The notes under the pieces were generated by a model. The model was not told where the DNA came from, ran no database searches, and was given only the letters and a program-made list of their open reading frames with translations. DNA of 64,000 nucleotides from Margaritifera margaritifera (taxonomy: Eukaryota > Mollusca > Bivalvia > Unionida > Margaritiferidae), in the NCBI GenBank assembly GCA_029931535.1, contig JAQPZY010001555.1:3193001-3257000 (forward strand), given 5' to 3'. Position 1 is the stretch's first letter. Each line of letters begins with the position of its first letter. The position numbers and the translations under genes were made by a program. This document shows, in pieces, positions 1-10,864 of the stretch.

Positions 1-379
1 TGAGACCATGGTGGTAAATATATCTCAAAGTAAAATTAACTAAATATCAAATAATATTTGCATTTGACAACTGTACCTGTAACTAGTATTTTCAATTGAT
101 TTAAGCGTCAGTGCCTGGGATAGCAATGGTTCTGTATGTGAAGCTAATACTTACTCCAACTGTAAATTAAGATTTGAATGAAACTTACTAGTCGGTTTTT
201 CTGAATTTCTTACCCAAATCACCTTGTCATTTGTAAACTATTGTAAATGGATAAAGGAGTAGTATACTAACATCACCCAGGTGTTATGCAATTGGCCGGT
301 TGGCCATATTTTCAACTTTGAGCTCAGGCGCCCCCATAAACGGAGACAAGGAACATGATGGTAACTCATACTTCGTAAG
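1..379. other. No feature recognised
   Basis: AT-rich sequence without a long open frame, tandem array or recognisable mobile-element end. I see nothing to annotate here. Confidence 0.5.
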
Positions 380-690
380 GGAATTCCCTAAGTGGTATTA
401 CGTGTCCATAACATTTCTCTAGAAAATTATGATTCTGAACAAATGATGATATGGTTGGCATATTTAATATATGTTGAGGCAAGTAAACATTCTTGGGGAT
501 TCAATAGCTGTATGTTTTTTATGAGTGTCACTGATATATCGCTCCATTTTGTAATTACATGTAAGTATGGAGAAAGAGAGAATGTTTGTGCAAAACCCAG
601 AGTTATCTGAAATTACTACCTAAAGCGCTGTCGATATTCCAGGCTGCACCTACCTGTAGCCGCTTAAAGACTCGCGGTACTACTTCAACT
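380..690 (+). repeat. Partial copy of foldback repeat family F
   Basis: This stretch aligns in direct orientation with 3390-3700: both share words such as GTGTCCATRACATTTCTCTAG, TTCTTGGGGAT and TGTGCAAA in the same order. It ends in ACCTACCTGTAGCCGCTTAA (648-667), whose exact reverse complement occurs at 3330-3349. It lacks the far terminus seen in the 3220-3810 copy, so it is truncated. The 72-residue open frame inside is not conserved in the other copies and is not called as a gene. Confidence 0.6.
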
Positions 691-1089
691 CCCAAAGTAA
701 ACCTATGGAAACACCAAGATATCAAACATTCAAAAACTCTAAATTTCTAAATGCTCATGACCAAACCTATAATTCTCAGTATACACCCACCCACCATATG
801 TGCCGATGCATTTGTTTTAACTACATGTTTTTGAAACGTGTGATTTCAATTCCTCACCTAAAGAATCGGGTCCTAATTTCAATAATGAATGTTTCAAAGT
901 CAAGTCTATAAAAGGACTTAAATTCCATCAATAAAACATTGTCTTTGTTTTTTTTTTCTTTCTCAGTTACAAATAGAATAAGCTCTTAAAAGATTCTTTA
1001 TACTAAAATGTAACTTTTCATTAGTATAGAAAAGTCTTAAATGATAATTGCAGGTGAATGCTGTATTAAACATCCGAAATTTGATCAAC
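691..1089. other. Non-coding, nothing recognised
   Basis: AT-rich sequence with only a short frame of 68 codons that has no recognisable motif, and a T-run near 948-958. Confidence 0.45.
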
Positions 1090-2580
1090 AATCGAACAAC
1101 CTCTGACACTGTAACTAAGTGTCCCGTGTTCTCTCTAGTATAGGTAGAACATTCGCACAGTCATGATTTATCTATTCAAATCAAAATAACTTATTTTATC
1201 GTCTTGAGAGATCTCTCCTCTTGATACATAATATCGCATTTCTTAAAAAGCAGGCTTCACTGAACATGAATGGGAAATTTAAAAGTTTTTGCTTTTTGTG
1301 CTACATGATATGAATTGGAACATGTGGTGAAATGTATAGTGAGCAATATATCCCATGAAAAATAGTTTTCTTGCTCACAGGTATGTAATCATAATAACTC
1401 TGCATCAGAAAACGTGTAGGGGTTTCATAATACAGAGGCGTCGAAACTTATAATTATACAACATGTATTATAGTCAAATGGAAAGCTAAAGCGATATTTA
1501 AATAGTTTTACCGAAGGAGACGAACATTTTTAAAGATCTTTTTCTTTAATTCTTCTTTCGATTCAATTTTAGAACGGTCAGTCACTATGCTATGAACAGC
1601 GAAATATCTGACACCTTCAGAGTGAGCAGACTAATATTGGAGCACTCTTTCTGCGGAAGCAACGTGTGTAACAAACATATTTTAAACCGAATGAATTATG
1701 TTCGAGTTTCTTAGTATTTATGCAAATATTGAAGGATTACGTTGAGAAAGGCTGAGCATTACTATATGTAGTATCATCCACTCACACACCAACAATATCT
1801 CAGGAAAATGTCGTATTCGAGATTAACGGTATCCTGGTATTTTCACAGTATGCATCACTGACACACGTTGCAACGTCTACGTACGAATGTGCTATAATTT
1901 CTTTCTGCATGTTTAACTAAAATGTTCAGTACCTAGTTAGGCGAAGGTCGCGTGCAGTGAGCAATTGCTACAAAATGTATCACCATAGAAGCAACTCAAG
2001 TCGTACAATGTGGTATGTTTTCCCCTGCCCCACACATCTACGTTTTTCGGTCAGTAATTTTTTTTTTAAAATTTGAAGGCACATAATTTTGATTACTTAA
2101 AAGTATACAAATAATCACGAAATATTATCAATGTTAAGTATCCTACTTAAATGATATTGATAATATACTTGTTTTGCTTACCTGAATTTTAGACCAGACG
2201 AGTTTACGGAACGGTCTTTCGCCCGTCATATATCCTTCCACAGTTGCTTTTATAACCCTAGAGACTAAATGTCTGTGCATATTTTGATAAAATAAGAAAA
2301 ATAAAAACCAGTAAATTATGGAAGTATTAAGCTGCTGTCGTCATGACGAGATATTTCTATAGCATACGTGATCATGACGAGATATTTCAATAGCATACGC
2401 GATCATGACGAGATATTTCTATAGCATACGTGATCACGACGACGTATTTTACCTCAACAAGACGAGTGTCCAATTGTACCGATTTGCCCACAATATAACA
2501 ACTTAAGTATGTACATTTGTCGTCATGCCTACTTAATTATGCAAAAATCGCTAACTCGTTTTTTTTTTACATAACAGACG
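1090..2580 (+). repeat. Old diverged copy of segment S
   Basis: About 1.5 kb that aligns collinearly, with many substitutions and small indels, to about 4125-5590. Shared anchors include GTCATGATTTATCT, ACATGAATG after GCTTCACTGA, TTTTACCGAAGGAGACRAA, CATCCACTCAYACACCAACA and GACCAGACGAGTTTAC. No open frame is conserved between copies, so this looks like repeated non-coding DNA. It is much older than the 4205/13008 duplication. Confidence 0.7.
2342..2434 (+). repeat. 31-bp tandem repeat, three units
   Basis: Three consecutive units of 31 bp containing CATGACGAGATATTTC and ATAGCATACG, with one or two substitutions each. The corresponding part of the other segment-S copies has a single diverged unit near 5395, plus an inverted version near 5585-5620. 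The array therefore arose locally from one arm of a hairpin. Confidence 0.8.
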
Positions 2581-2599
2581 TCGTATTCAGTACGTATGG

Positions 2600-2601
<2 letters not shown>

Positions 2602-2669
<68 letters not shown>

Positions 2670-2690
2670 TATATATATGTGTGTGTGTAG
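2602..2690. repeat. (TC)n-(TA)n-(TG)n compound microsatellite
   Basis: A TC run passes directly into a TA run and a short GT run. Open frames on both strands here are translations of the simple repeat (SLSL/YIYI) and are not genes. Confidence 0.95.
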
Positions 2691-2834
2691 GTGTGTAGCA
2701 CAAAATACTATTTCATATGCTGATGTTCTGCTTAACGCCAATCAATACCGTCCGTTGATGCATCCATATGTCTGCGTGTCACTACTTCTCTCCCGGTTGA
2801 TAGTAGTTTAGTATTTGTGACTTTTCTCTATCTC

Positions 2835-2903
<69 letters not shown>

Positions 2904-3047
2904 TTGTGTGTGTGTAGCACTAAATAATATTTCATATGCTGATGTTCTGATTAACGCCAATCAATCCGGTCTAGTCTTCCGTCGATGCATCCATATGTCT
3001 GCGTGTCACTGCTTCTCTCCCGGTTGATAGTAGTTTAGTATTTGTGA

Positions 3048-3082
<35 letters not shown>
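2691..3082 (+). repeat. Two direct copies of module M, each tipped by a microsatellite
   Basis: Module M is about 130 bp. It starts near GTGTGTAGCAC, contains TTTCATATGCTGATGTTCTG and CATCCATATGTCTGCGTG, and ends in AGTATTTGTGACTT. The first copy (2690-2822) runs into (TA)n at 2838-2899. The second (about 2912-3052) runs into (TC)n at 3053-3082. A third copy lies inverted at 3831-3995. Each copy has a microsatellite at the same end, so the repeat tract is probably part of the mobile unit. Confidence 0.75.
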
Positions 3083-3087
<5 letters not shown>

Positions 3088-3185
3088 ATACGCCTCTACG
3101 TCTTAGTATATGTCTATCCTTCTTCCTGTGCATCTTATTGTCTGTCCTATCATTCCCTCCTCAAACACTTCGGTCGTTGCCGTCC

Positions 3186-3207
3186 TGAAAAGTTTCGAAA
3201 CTTTTCA
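3186..3207. repeat. 22-bp perfect palindrome
   Basis: The half-site TGAAAAGTTTC is followed immediately by its exact reverse complement, centred on TTCGAA. It lies just outside the left end of the foldback element at about 3220. It could be a cruciform-prone sequence or a dimeric protein-binding site; the sequence does not decide. Confidence 0.9.
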
Positions 3208-3219
3208 AGACGGTTTCCA

Positions 3220-3810
3220 GCAGACCTTTTGTAAACACAGGCCAAAGATTACTTTCCAAATGATGACCTGATTGATTCAGCATAATTGATATTACCGTTG
3301 CTATGTTTCTTGCTCTGTATTTGTATTCCTTAAGCGGCTACAGGTAGGTACGGTCAGGAATATCGACACCGTTTTAAATCGTAATTTAAGCTAACTTACA
3401 TGTAACTACAAAATTCCTAAGTGTTAGTGCGTGTCCATGACATTTCTCTAGAAAAATGTTATACCGAACAAATGAAAATCTGATTGGGCACGTTTAAAAA
3501 TATGTTCAGGTAACTAAAAATTCTTGGGGATACAATTGCTATATTCTTTAATAAGTGTCATTGACATGTCGCACCATTTTCTAGTTACATGTAAATACAA
3601 CAAAACGAAGAATGCTTGTGCAAAGACCTCTGTTAACTCAAATTAATACTTAGAAGCGTTGTCAATATTCCCAGCTGCATCTACGTGTAACCGTTTAAAC
3701 GTTGAAAATATAGCACAGGATGCAACGCGACATTAAGTTAGTTTATGTTGAATCCAGCAGGTCATCGTTTGGTGAGTAATTTTTGACCTGTGGAGACAAA
3801 ATGTCTGGAA
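3220..3810. mobile_element. Foldback/MITE-like element, family F (fullest copy)
   Basis: The left arm (about 3220-3398) and right arm (about 3640-3810) are inverted repeats of each other. The left reads ACAGGCCAAAGATTACTTTC through TTAAGCGGCTACAGG, and the right is its diverged reverse complement ending TTTTGACCTGTGGAG. The central part of about 240 bp has no coding capacity. Related copies are at 380-690 (partial), about 7740-8230 and about 10480-10860. Long terminal inverted repeats, small size and no ORF fit a non-autonomous foldback or MITE element. The superfamily cannot be named, since no clear target duplication was found. Confidence 0.6.
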
Positions 3811-3830
3811 ACCTTCCTAAGATACTTTTC

Positions 3831-3995
3831 CAGAGAGAGAGAGAGAGAGAGAGAGAAGTCACAAATACTATCAACATGAACAGAAATAGTGACACGCAAA
3901 TGGATGCGATGAGGAAATACTAGACTGGGTTGATTGGTGTTTAGCAGAATATCAGCATATGAAAGAGTATTTAGTGCTGAAGCAATAATATCAAA
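3831..3995 (-). repeat. Inverted copy of module M with (GA)n tip
   Basis: Reading the minus strand gives the module M words (CATATGCTGATATTCTG, CACCAATCAA, GTTGATAGTATTTGTGACTT) running straight into (TC)n. This matches the two direct copies at 2691-3082. The GA run at 3831-3857 is the same microsatellite tip seen from the other strand. Confidence 0.75.
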
Positions 3996-4034
3996 GTATC
4001 TTTCTCCACCCCCACCCCGAACAAAAATTCAGGT

Positions 4035-4110
4035 TTTGTTAGGACACGAACTTATTACTCCACACTTAATGTTGTGAGTCCAACAAATTTACCACTGAAT
4101 CACTGCCGCG
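4035..4110 (-). repeat. tRNA-derived SINE head (candidate)
   Basis: On the minus strand a box A-like TGATTCAGTGG (4092-4102) is followed about 50 bp later by a box B-like AGTTCGTGTCC (4042-4052), the spacing of a tRNA-type RNA polymerase III promoter. Cloverleaf pairing is poor, so this is more likely a tRNA-derived SINE head or decayed tRNA than a functional tRNA gene. Confidence 0.4.
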
Positions 4111-4204
4111 ACTAGTATATAACACGCCTAAATGAACAATAGAAGAACCGCTGACTTCATAACTAGGAGCCACGTGTTATTTCTATTATAGATAGAAAAT
4201 TCTC

Positions 4205-6117
4205 TTAGTCATGATTTATCTTTTAAAATGAAAATAACTTATTTCATCCTCTGGAGAGTGCTCTCCTATTCGTACATTATATCCCATTTCTTAAACACAT
4301 GCTTCACTGAACATGAATGCGAAATTATTGTTTTCTTTCCTATTTTTTATGTTAAAACCAATGAATAGGAATGTGCGAAATGTATAAGCGAGCAATATAT
4401 CCCATGTAAAATAGTTCGGTTCCTGCACAAGTAATTAATGCTAAAAGCTCGTGAAAACGTGTAGGGTTTCATAATATAGACTCATCGAAAGCCATCATTC
4501 AGACAACACGTTTTAAAGTCAAACGGAAAGCTAAGGAGAAATTTAAATAGTTTTACCGAAGGAGACAAATATTTTTAAAGTTCTTCTTCCTGTTCTTCCG
4601 ATTCAATTTTTCAACGGCCAGTCACTATGCTGTGAGCACCGGGAATATTTATTCTTTCAGAGAGAGCAGACTTAAATCAGAAAAAATGGGAACACTCCTT
4701 CTCCGTAAGCAACCTGTGTAACATAAATCTTTAATACCGAGTGAATTTAGGTTGGTGTTTCTTATTATTCATGCAAGTATTGAAGGTTTTCGTTGAGAAA
4801 GGTGAAACTAAGCACCACTACATCTAGTATCATCCACTCATACACCAACAATGTCAGGAAAATGTGTTTCGCGATTAACGGTATCCTGATATTTTCATAG
4901 TATGCATCGCTGAAACACGTTGCAACGTCTTGGTAAGAATGTGTATTATAATTTCTTTCTGCATGTTTAACTAAGAAGTACAGTACCTATTTCGGTCAAG
5001 GTCGCGTGTATTGAGCATTTGCTACAGAATGTATCACCATGGAACCAAAGCCAGTAGCACACTTTTAGTGTTTTCTCCTGCTCCGCAAATCTACTTTTAG
5101 CAATCATTGAACATTTCTTTAAAATAAAAGGAGCAGAATTTTGCATAGCCATTACCTAAGAGTATACAAAAATCACGAAATATTATCAGTGCTAAGGATC
5201 CTACTTAAATAATTGTGATAATATGCTTGTTGCTTAGTTGAATTTTAGACCAGACGAGTTTACAGTACGGTCATGCGCCCGTTGTACATCCTGCCACAAT
5301 TGCTTTTATAACCCTAGAGACTAAATGTCTGTACATATTTTGATAAAATAAGAAAACAGCGGTAAATGATGGAAGTATTATGCTGCCGTCATCATGACGA
5401 GACACTTCTTTAACATAGGTGATCATGAGGAAGTACGATGCATCAACAAGACGAGTTACCTATTGTACCGATGTTGCCACAATATAGCAAAGTAAGTATG
5501 TAAATTTGTTTTCATCTCTATACAAGCATGCCCACATTGGTAACTCGTGTTGTTGACGTAACATACAGCGTCTTCATCATGTATGCTATAGAAATATCGC
5601 GTCATGAAGATGTCAGCTTAATAATTCCACGGTAAATAGACTAATATTATCAAAATATCAGACAAATTAACGAGCAGCACCTGTGACACTGATGTCTACC
5701 TAGCTCAACTTGTTACCACCGAAAAGAACGTAATTTTGAAATTTTGTTTATTTATATTTATTTTCATAGAATGTAATAAATTATGTGCGTTTCAAATTGT
5801 CTACACTCTTATGTGACAAAATATAAAATTGTCCGAGTGAACAGAAGTACAAGCATGATAGAAAATAATTCGTAAATAATTCTACATATACATTTTGACC
5901 ATTAACATTGTAACAAGATAACCGGTTTGGATTTCGGATTTATAACAGAACACTTTTGATGGTGATACAAAATGCAATGTTTATTGATGAATGACTTGAA
6001 TGGGAAAAAAAAGTTATGATTAATACGTGCGTGTATAAGGTCCAAATATTGGACAAATTAACATAATTCGCACGAACCTAATAATGTAACCCAAATATGA
6101 ATACAAATAAATAACCT
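4205..6117 (+). repeat. Segment S, donor copy of a 1,913-bp recent duplication
   Basis: This block reappears at 13008-14920 with constant offset 8803. The few differences I saw (about six) cluster between 4297 and 4578. I read none in the remaining 1.5 kb. It carries no gene: the 61-residue frame at 4967-5152 (minus) is open in both recent copies simply because they are near-identical, and is broken in the older copy at 1090-2580. The block boundaries here do not coincide with mobile-element termini. Confidence 0.92.
5350..5640. repeat. Long imperfect hairpin inside segment S
   Basis: The left arm (about 5355-5480; GGTAAATGATGGAAGTATTA, CATCATGACGAGA, ACGAGTTACC) and right arm (about 5535-5640) are inverted repeats. 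The right arm, read on the minus strand, gives ATTTACCGTGGAATTATTAA, TTCATGACGCGATATTTC and ACGAGTTACCAATG. Arms are over 100 bp around a short loop. The duplicate at 14155-14445 has the same structure. Confidence 0.7.
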
Positions 6118-7730
6118 TACACAGTGCAAGGACAAAGGTTAATGATTCACAGTAATTTCAGACGACGAAAAGAATGATGTGTTTTACTCAAATAGTAAAA
6201 ATGTATACTGGTATTTTATTCAAATAATAAAATGATGAAAACAATGGGATAGATATCACACAAAATATCTTTACAATCCGAAAACACTGGGTATCACAAA
6301 CCCCAAAATTAGTCCACGGCTAAAAAAATCATGTATGGAGTAACACAGAACACTCCGTCACTGGCACACTTGGCTATCAGTCACACTGGTCAATCAAGCA
6401 GTCAGCATTACAGGTAGTCACCGACCACCGTTCAATTCCTTGGTCAATCAAGCGATCAGCGCCCACCAATCGGTCAGCAATGCCCGATCACCTGCTACTC
6501 AAGCAACACACTGTTAATTCAGCTCTATGGCTGCTATGGTTAGCTTTACAGCTGCTATGGTCAACTTCTATGGTCAGCTCTATAGCTGGGACCTCGTCGA
6601 CTCTGATCAGCTGAAAATAAATCTAACACCGTGTATTATGATTGACACGGGCATATACGATAACACGTATTGACGTTATATACGGTAAGTTATACAAATT
6701 ACATTATCGGCACAACATTACAAAGCAATAAACAAGTTCAGAAGTGAACCTACAAGTGTCCGAGAAGAATCTTATGGTACTAAACGTTTCCTAAAAATGC
6801 CACTTTAGATTGCTAATATAAAGCTCTTATTAAGTCACAAACAAGAATAGAAAATATTTGCATTGTACTACGCAAGTTGAAGCTACATAGAAAATATACA
6901 TCAGAAATTGATAAATAATTTACATTCCTCTACAGATGAAGACGTGCAAATCCTTAAGTAGACTGCTCACTGACAAGACTTTCCGTAATGTAAAGATTTA
7001 GTCTTACGGGTGAGGCATTTATACACAGATGATGCAGCCCTACATCGTCCCTGCGCTTGATGTATTCGGTTTTTCCCATCGAAAGCACTTAGCACGTGCG
7101 GCATAGGGTGAACCGAACTCACTGTTTCGAAATATTGTACAATATACATAACTCACTCTCGGGTATCGTTGTTACAATGAAAAACGAAACCCGAGTACAT
7201 GTATTTAATAAATAAAAGGGATTTATACAATTCCGTGACAAACATGTTATGGATCTTGTGGAAAATATTAAATCTTACATATTAAACTTTCTTTAATAGA
7301 CACATTATTCAGCCAATTAAAATCCAACAAAGATACATGTGGCAAAAGATGCACATATACATTTTACTTCTGTATGTTTAAATTTAATCTAGTGTGAGAA
7401 GAATAGTGCATATTTTAAAACTAGCAATAATTAATTGACCTTAGTTAGAAACTGACAAAGTTAAGCCAGACATAAATAAAAGACTGCAATAACTATTTGC
7501 ATACATCTGCATCGGGCAAATCACATGTATTGAATGTGATATGAAAAGGTGCACATTTCTTCTTAAAAGCATATCTGAGAAAGAAAACTATTCGTACTTA
7601 TTTATTTCACACAATGAACAATTTTCCCATCCATGAGAGGTAAAACAAAGTTCAAAAACAAGATGGAAATAAAATTGTACATATACATTATGATTCTGTC
7701 TGTTGAATGTGATATGCAATGGAAGACGGT
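6118..7730. other. Non-coding; short word repeats at 6370-6600
   Basis: No supported gene. Between about 6370 and 6600 short words recur irregularly (GGTCAATCAAGC, GGTCAGC, CTGCTATGGT), giving a slightly GC-richer patch that looks like decayed tandem repeat. The rest is AT-rich with stops in every frame. Confidence 0.5.
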
Positions 7731-7739
7731 ATGAATGAG

Positions 7740-8230
7740 ATCTTCTGTCTCCACAGGTCAAAGGTTAGTTTCCAAATGATGACCCGCTGTATTCAACAAC
7801 AATGAATTTAATGTTGCTTTGCATCTTCTGGTGCTATGTTTTCATTCCTTATGTGCAGCCGGGAATACGGATAATATGCGCTAACTCAGGTCTTTACACA
7901 AACATTTTCACTTTCACAGTACTTTCAAGTATCTACAGAATTGTACAATATATCAATGACACTCAGTGAAACATAGAGCAATGGAGTCCCCAAGGATGTT
8001 TGGTCTCCTCAACATGTTTTGAAATGTGCTCAATCATCTCTTCATTTGTTCAGTATCAATTTTTTTTTATGTCATGGACACACACTAACATTTTGGGATT
8101 TCCCCTATGTATTATGAGCTGCTGTTGTTGGATTTATCCCACCTTAGGGAGGATACATGAGGTTGACGTTAATAAATATAACCTCCTGGCTAATTACATA
8201 CAATCCTGATATTCGCATAATAAAACCCGT
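7740..8230 (-). mobile_element. Inverted copy of foldback family F
   Basis: The start (CCACAGGTCAAAGGTTAGTT, CCAAATGATGACC) matches the left arm at 3220. The interior is the reverse complement of the F interior: on the minus strand it reads GTCCATGACAT, TGAACAAATGAAGAG and CCTTGGGGACTCCATTGC. It is diverged and non-coding, and the distal terminus is unclear. Confidence 0.6.
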
Positions 8231-8289
8231 ATTTAAAAAAAAAAACAAAAAAAAACTTGTACATAACAAGGCGATTTGGATAAGAAATT

Positions 8290-10340
8290 CAGACAAATTC
8301 TCCGTTAAATTTCCATTACTTGTTATTCTTTAGTGGGAATTGGTATCAGATTCTAACACAGAAGAGTCTATTTGCTCTATTCATTAAGTTAAGGTAATTT
8401 ACAATGCTCATTAAAATAAGTAATTGTTAAATTCAAAGTTTGTTTTAACTTTACACATCTTTTAGTTTGAGATATATTCTTAACCACATTATTTGTATTA
8501 CCATAGTTTAATCTATGTCCTACCTTTCAAAAACTGCTTCCTGAATGAATATTTGCTGTGATTGCATAATTTGAAAATGAATAAATAAATAAATAATATC
8601 AAATAAAATAATTAATAACTAAGAACAAACAATGCATCTTAATGCAACCATATTAGACACGTACAATTTTAGCGAATTGCAGATGGACCCAAACATAAAT
8701 GTTTGGTGGCTAAACACGGAGAGTCTCCAGCAGTGAAAGATTTACAAAGAAAAAGTATAGAAACAAAATCTGAATCAGAGAATTGTATAAAGAAAGTCAC
8801 AAGGATTTCGTCCATAACATAAAACTGCCTTTGCTAAAGAATATCTGATAAGATCTAATCCTAGTCACAAACATGTAGAACTGTCGGCTGGATACTTAAA
8901 TGCGTTTATTTCATATGCACATACACCTTTTCATCATAAGACTTTAGCTGGCATATAGGCTTAGCGAACGACTAGTTTGCTTGCTATATGCGCTTACATT
9001 TCATGGTCTCTAAAACTATTCGGATCGTGCACACCTGGAATGTATTGTGCCTCGTTGTCATTTGATTAGACCACCAGATTTCAGAACAGAATGAATAAAG
9101 GTAGAAACGTAGTGTAATTGTATATGTTTTGAGAGATTATAAACAAATATTGGTAGTAGATGTTGTTGACTTCTGTTAGACCTATACAGGCTCAAAATAG
9201 AACTTCAGCGTACATTTCATCACAAAAAGTGAATTTAATATTGAAAGGAATGGAATTGTGAGCTGAACAATCATACTGTTGCATGAACAATGCTCAAAAC
9301 TGACAAATCATAGAAGAGAGTCCTATTGAGTTCTACATTTTTCTGCTTCTACAGATAGAGGAAGGCCCTATATTTCAAACAAGGAAGATAAATTTCACCA
9401 TGCAGTGATCTGACTTTGATGAAATCCCGGTTATGTTCATTAAGTGGTGGTAATTTAAAATGATGGTTAAAATATGCAACTGTGAAAATAAAAGTTATTT
9501 CGAACTTTACTTATTTTTACTGTCAGATATATTGTCAACCACATTAACTGTATTACCAGAGTATAATTTATGTCCTGCCTTCGACGAAGCTGACACCTGA
9601 ATGAGTCTCTGTTGTGCTTGCAGAATATGAAAAAAGTATTGAAAATAATTGACAACTAAGAACAAGTACATCTTATTGTAACCATATTCGCGGCATACAA
9701 TTTTAGCGAAGTACTGATGGACACAAATATGAATGTTTGATGGGTTAGCATTAGGAGTCTTCTGCTGTGAGAGGTTTACAAAGAAAAATATCGAAACAAA
9801 ACCTGAATAAGAGAATTGTGTAAAGAAAGTCACAAGTCTGTCTTCACATTCCTTGGTATTTCGTCCATAATATAAAACAGCGTTTGTAAAGTAATCTCTG
9901 CTAAGATCGAACCCTAGTTATAAACATGTAGAACTGTCCGCCGAATATTTATATGCGTTGATTTTATATCAATATATACCTTTTCATCATAATACTTTAG
10001 CGGGCAAACACGTTTAGCAAAAAAATTAGTTTGCTTGCTATATTTCCTAAAATTTCATGATCTCTAAAACTGTTCAGATCGTGCGCACCTGGAATATTGT
10101 AGTGTGCCTCGTTGTAATTTGACTGGGCCACCAGTCTTCAGAACAGAGTGAATACAGATGGTGTAAATGTATATGAGAGGTTATAAAGACGGAAGGCTGA
10201 AATATCTTTTCATTTTAGTAGATGGGAATTGAGCTGTGAACTAAACAATACAATTTGCATCTACAAATAGGGAAAGGCCCTATGTTTCAAACAAGGAAGA
10301 TAAATTTCAACAACAAGTGCTCTGACTTGGATTAAATCCT
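8290..10340 (+). repeat. Diverged ~1-kb tandem duplication (two units)
   Basis: Unit 1 (about 8290-9425) and unit 2 (about 9430-10340) share collinear words: GTATTACC, AACTAAGAACAA, GCAACCATATT versus GTAACCATATT, ACAATTTTAGCGAA, GAACTGTC, CTTTTCATCATAA and AAACAAGGAAGATAAATTTC. Substitutions and indels are numerous, so the duplication is old. The longest frame in unit 2 (minus, 9507-9833, 108 codons) is not open in unit 1, so I do not call it a gene. Confidence 0.75.
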
Positions 10341-10479
10341 GTGGATACACAGAATAGGTACAGTAGTTTGAAAGATTTATTAATGCATTATTTAAACAGA
10401 ATATCACACACATTTTGTTTTAAAATGATTAGGCATTCTAGGTCATAATTATTTTCTTCATATTTTTCTTTTTTATTTT

Positions 10480-10860
10480 GGCTGCGATGAGTGTCTCACG
10501 AATGAAAATGTAGCCATCTTTAGCAGTATGGAGAGGTTGTGAGGTACGTCTTCCAAACACGTTGACCAGAAATAGAGTCTACAGAACACCAGCAAGTTAT
10601 GTCGATTAGACTCCATATCATCTCGTTAGTATACGGAGATTTTCATAATGGAACGGACCAGTATCTTGATGACAATATGTTTTGTGAAGTTTTTGTTTCT
10701 TCAGAGAAATGACATGGACACGCACTACCATTTAGGGATTTCTCTTAATTGGCATGAGCTGCCATTACGGATGTTGTCCCTGTTTTTGGGAGGGAGCCTG
10801 AACTTGATGTTGAAAATAGTCTCCTGGCCAATTGCATAACACTCAGCAACAGCAACGACA
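10480..10860 (-). repeat. Diverged partial copy of family F
   Basis: Words around GACATGGACACGCACTACCATTTAGGGATTT and CTCCTGGCCAATTGCATA parallel 8065-8215. The copy is strongly diverged. The 63-codon frame here has no family resemblance and is ignored. Confidence 0.5.
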
Positions 10861-10864
10861 ACAT

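Noticed and set aside
4035..4110. Functional tRNA gene
   Set aside because: RNA polymerase III boxes are present but acceptor and anticodon stems do not pair well; treated as SINE-like.
4967..5152. Minus-strand 61-residue frame perfectly repeated at 13770-13955
   Set aside because: Identical only because the whole 1.9-kb block was recently copied; broken in the older copy and without any motif.
9507..9833. 108-codon minus frame
   Set aside because: Not open in the paralogous unit at 8290-9425, so not maintained by selection.
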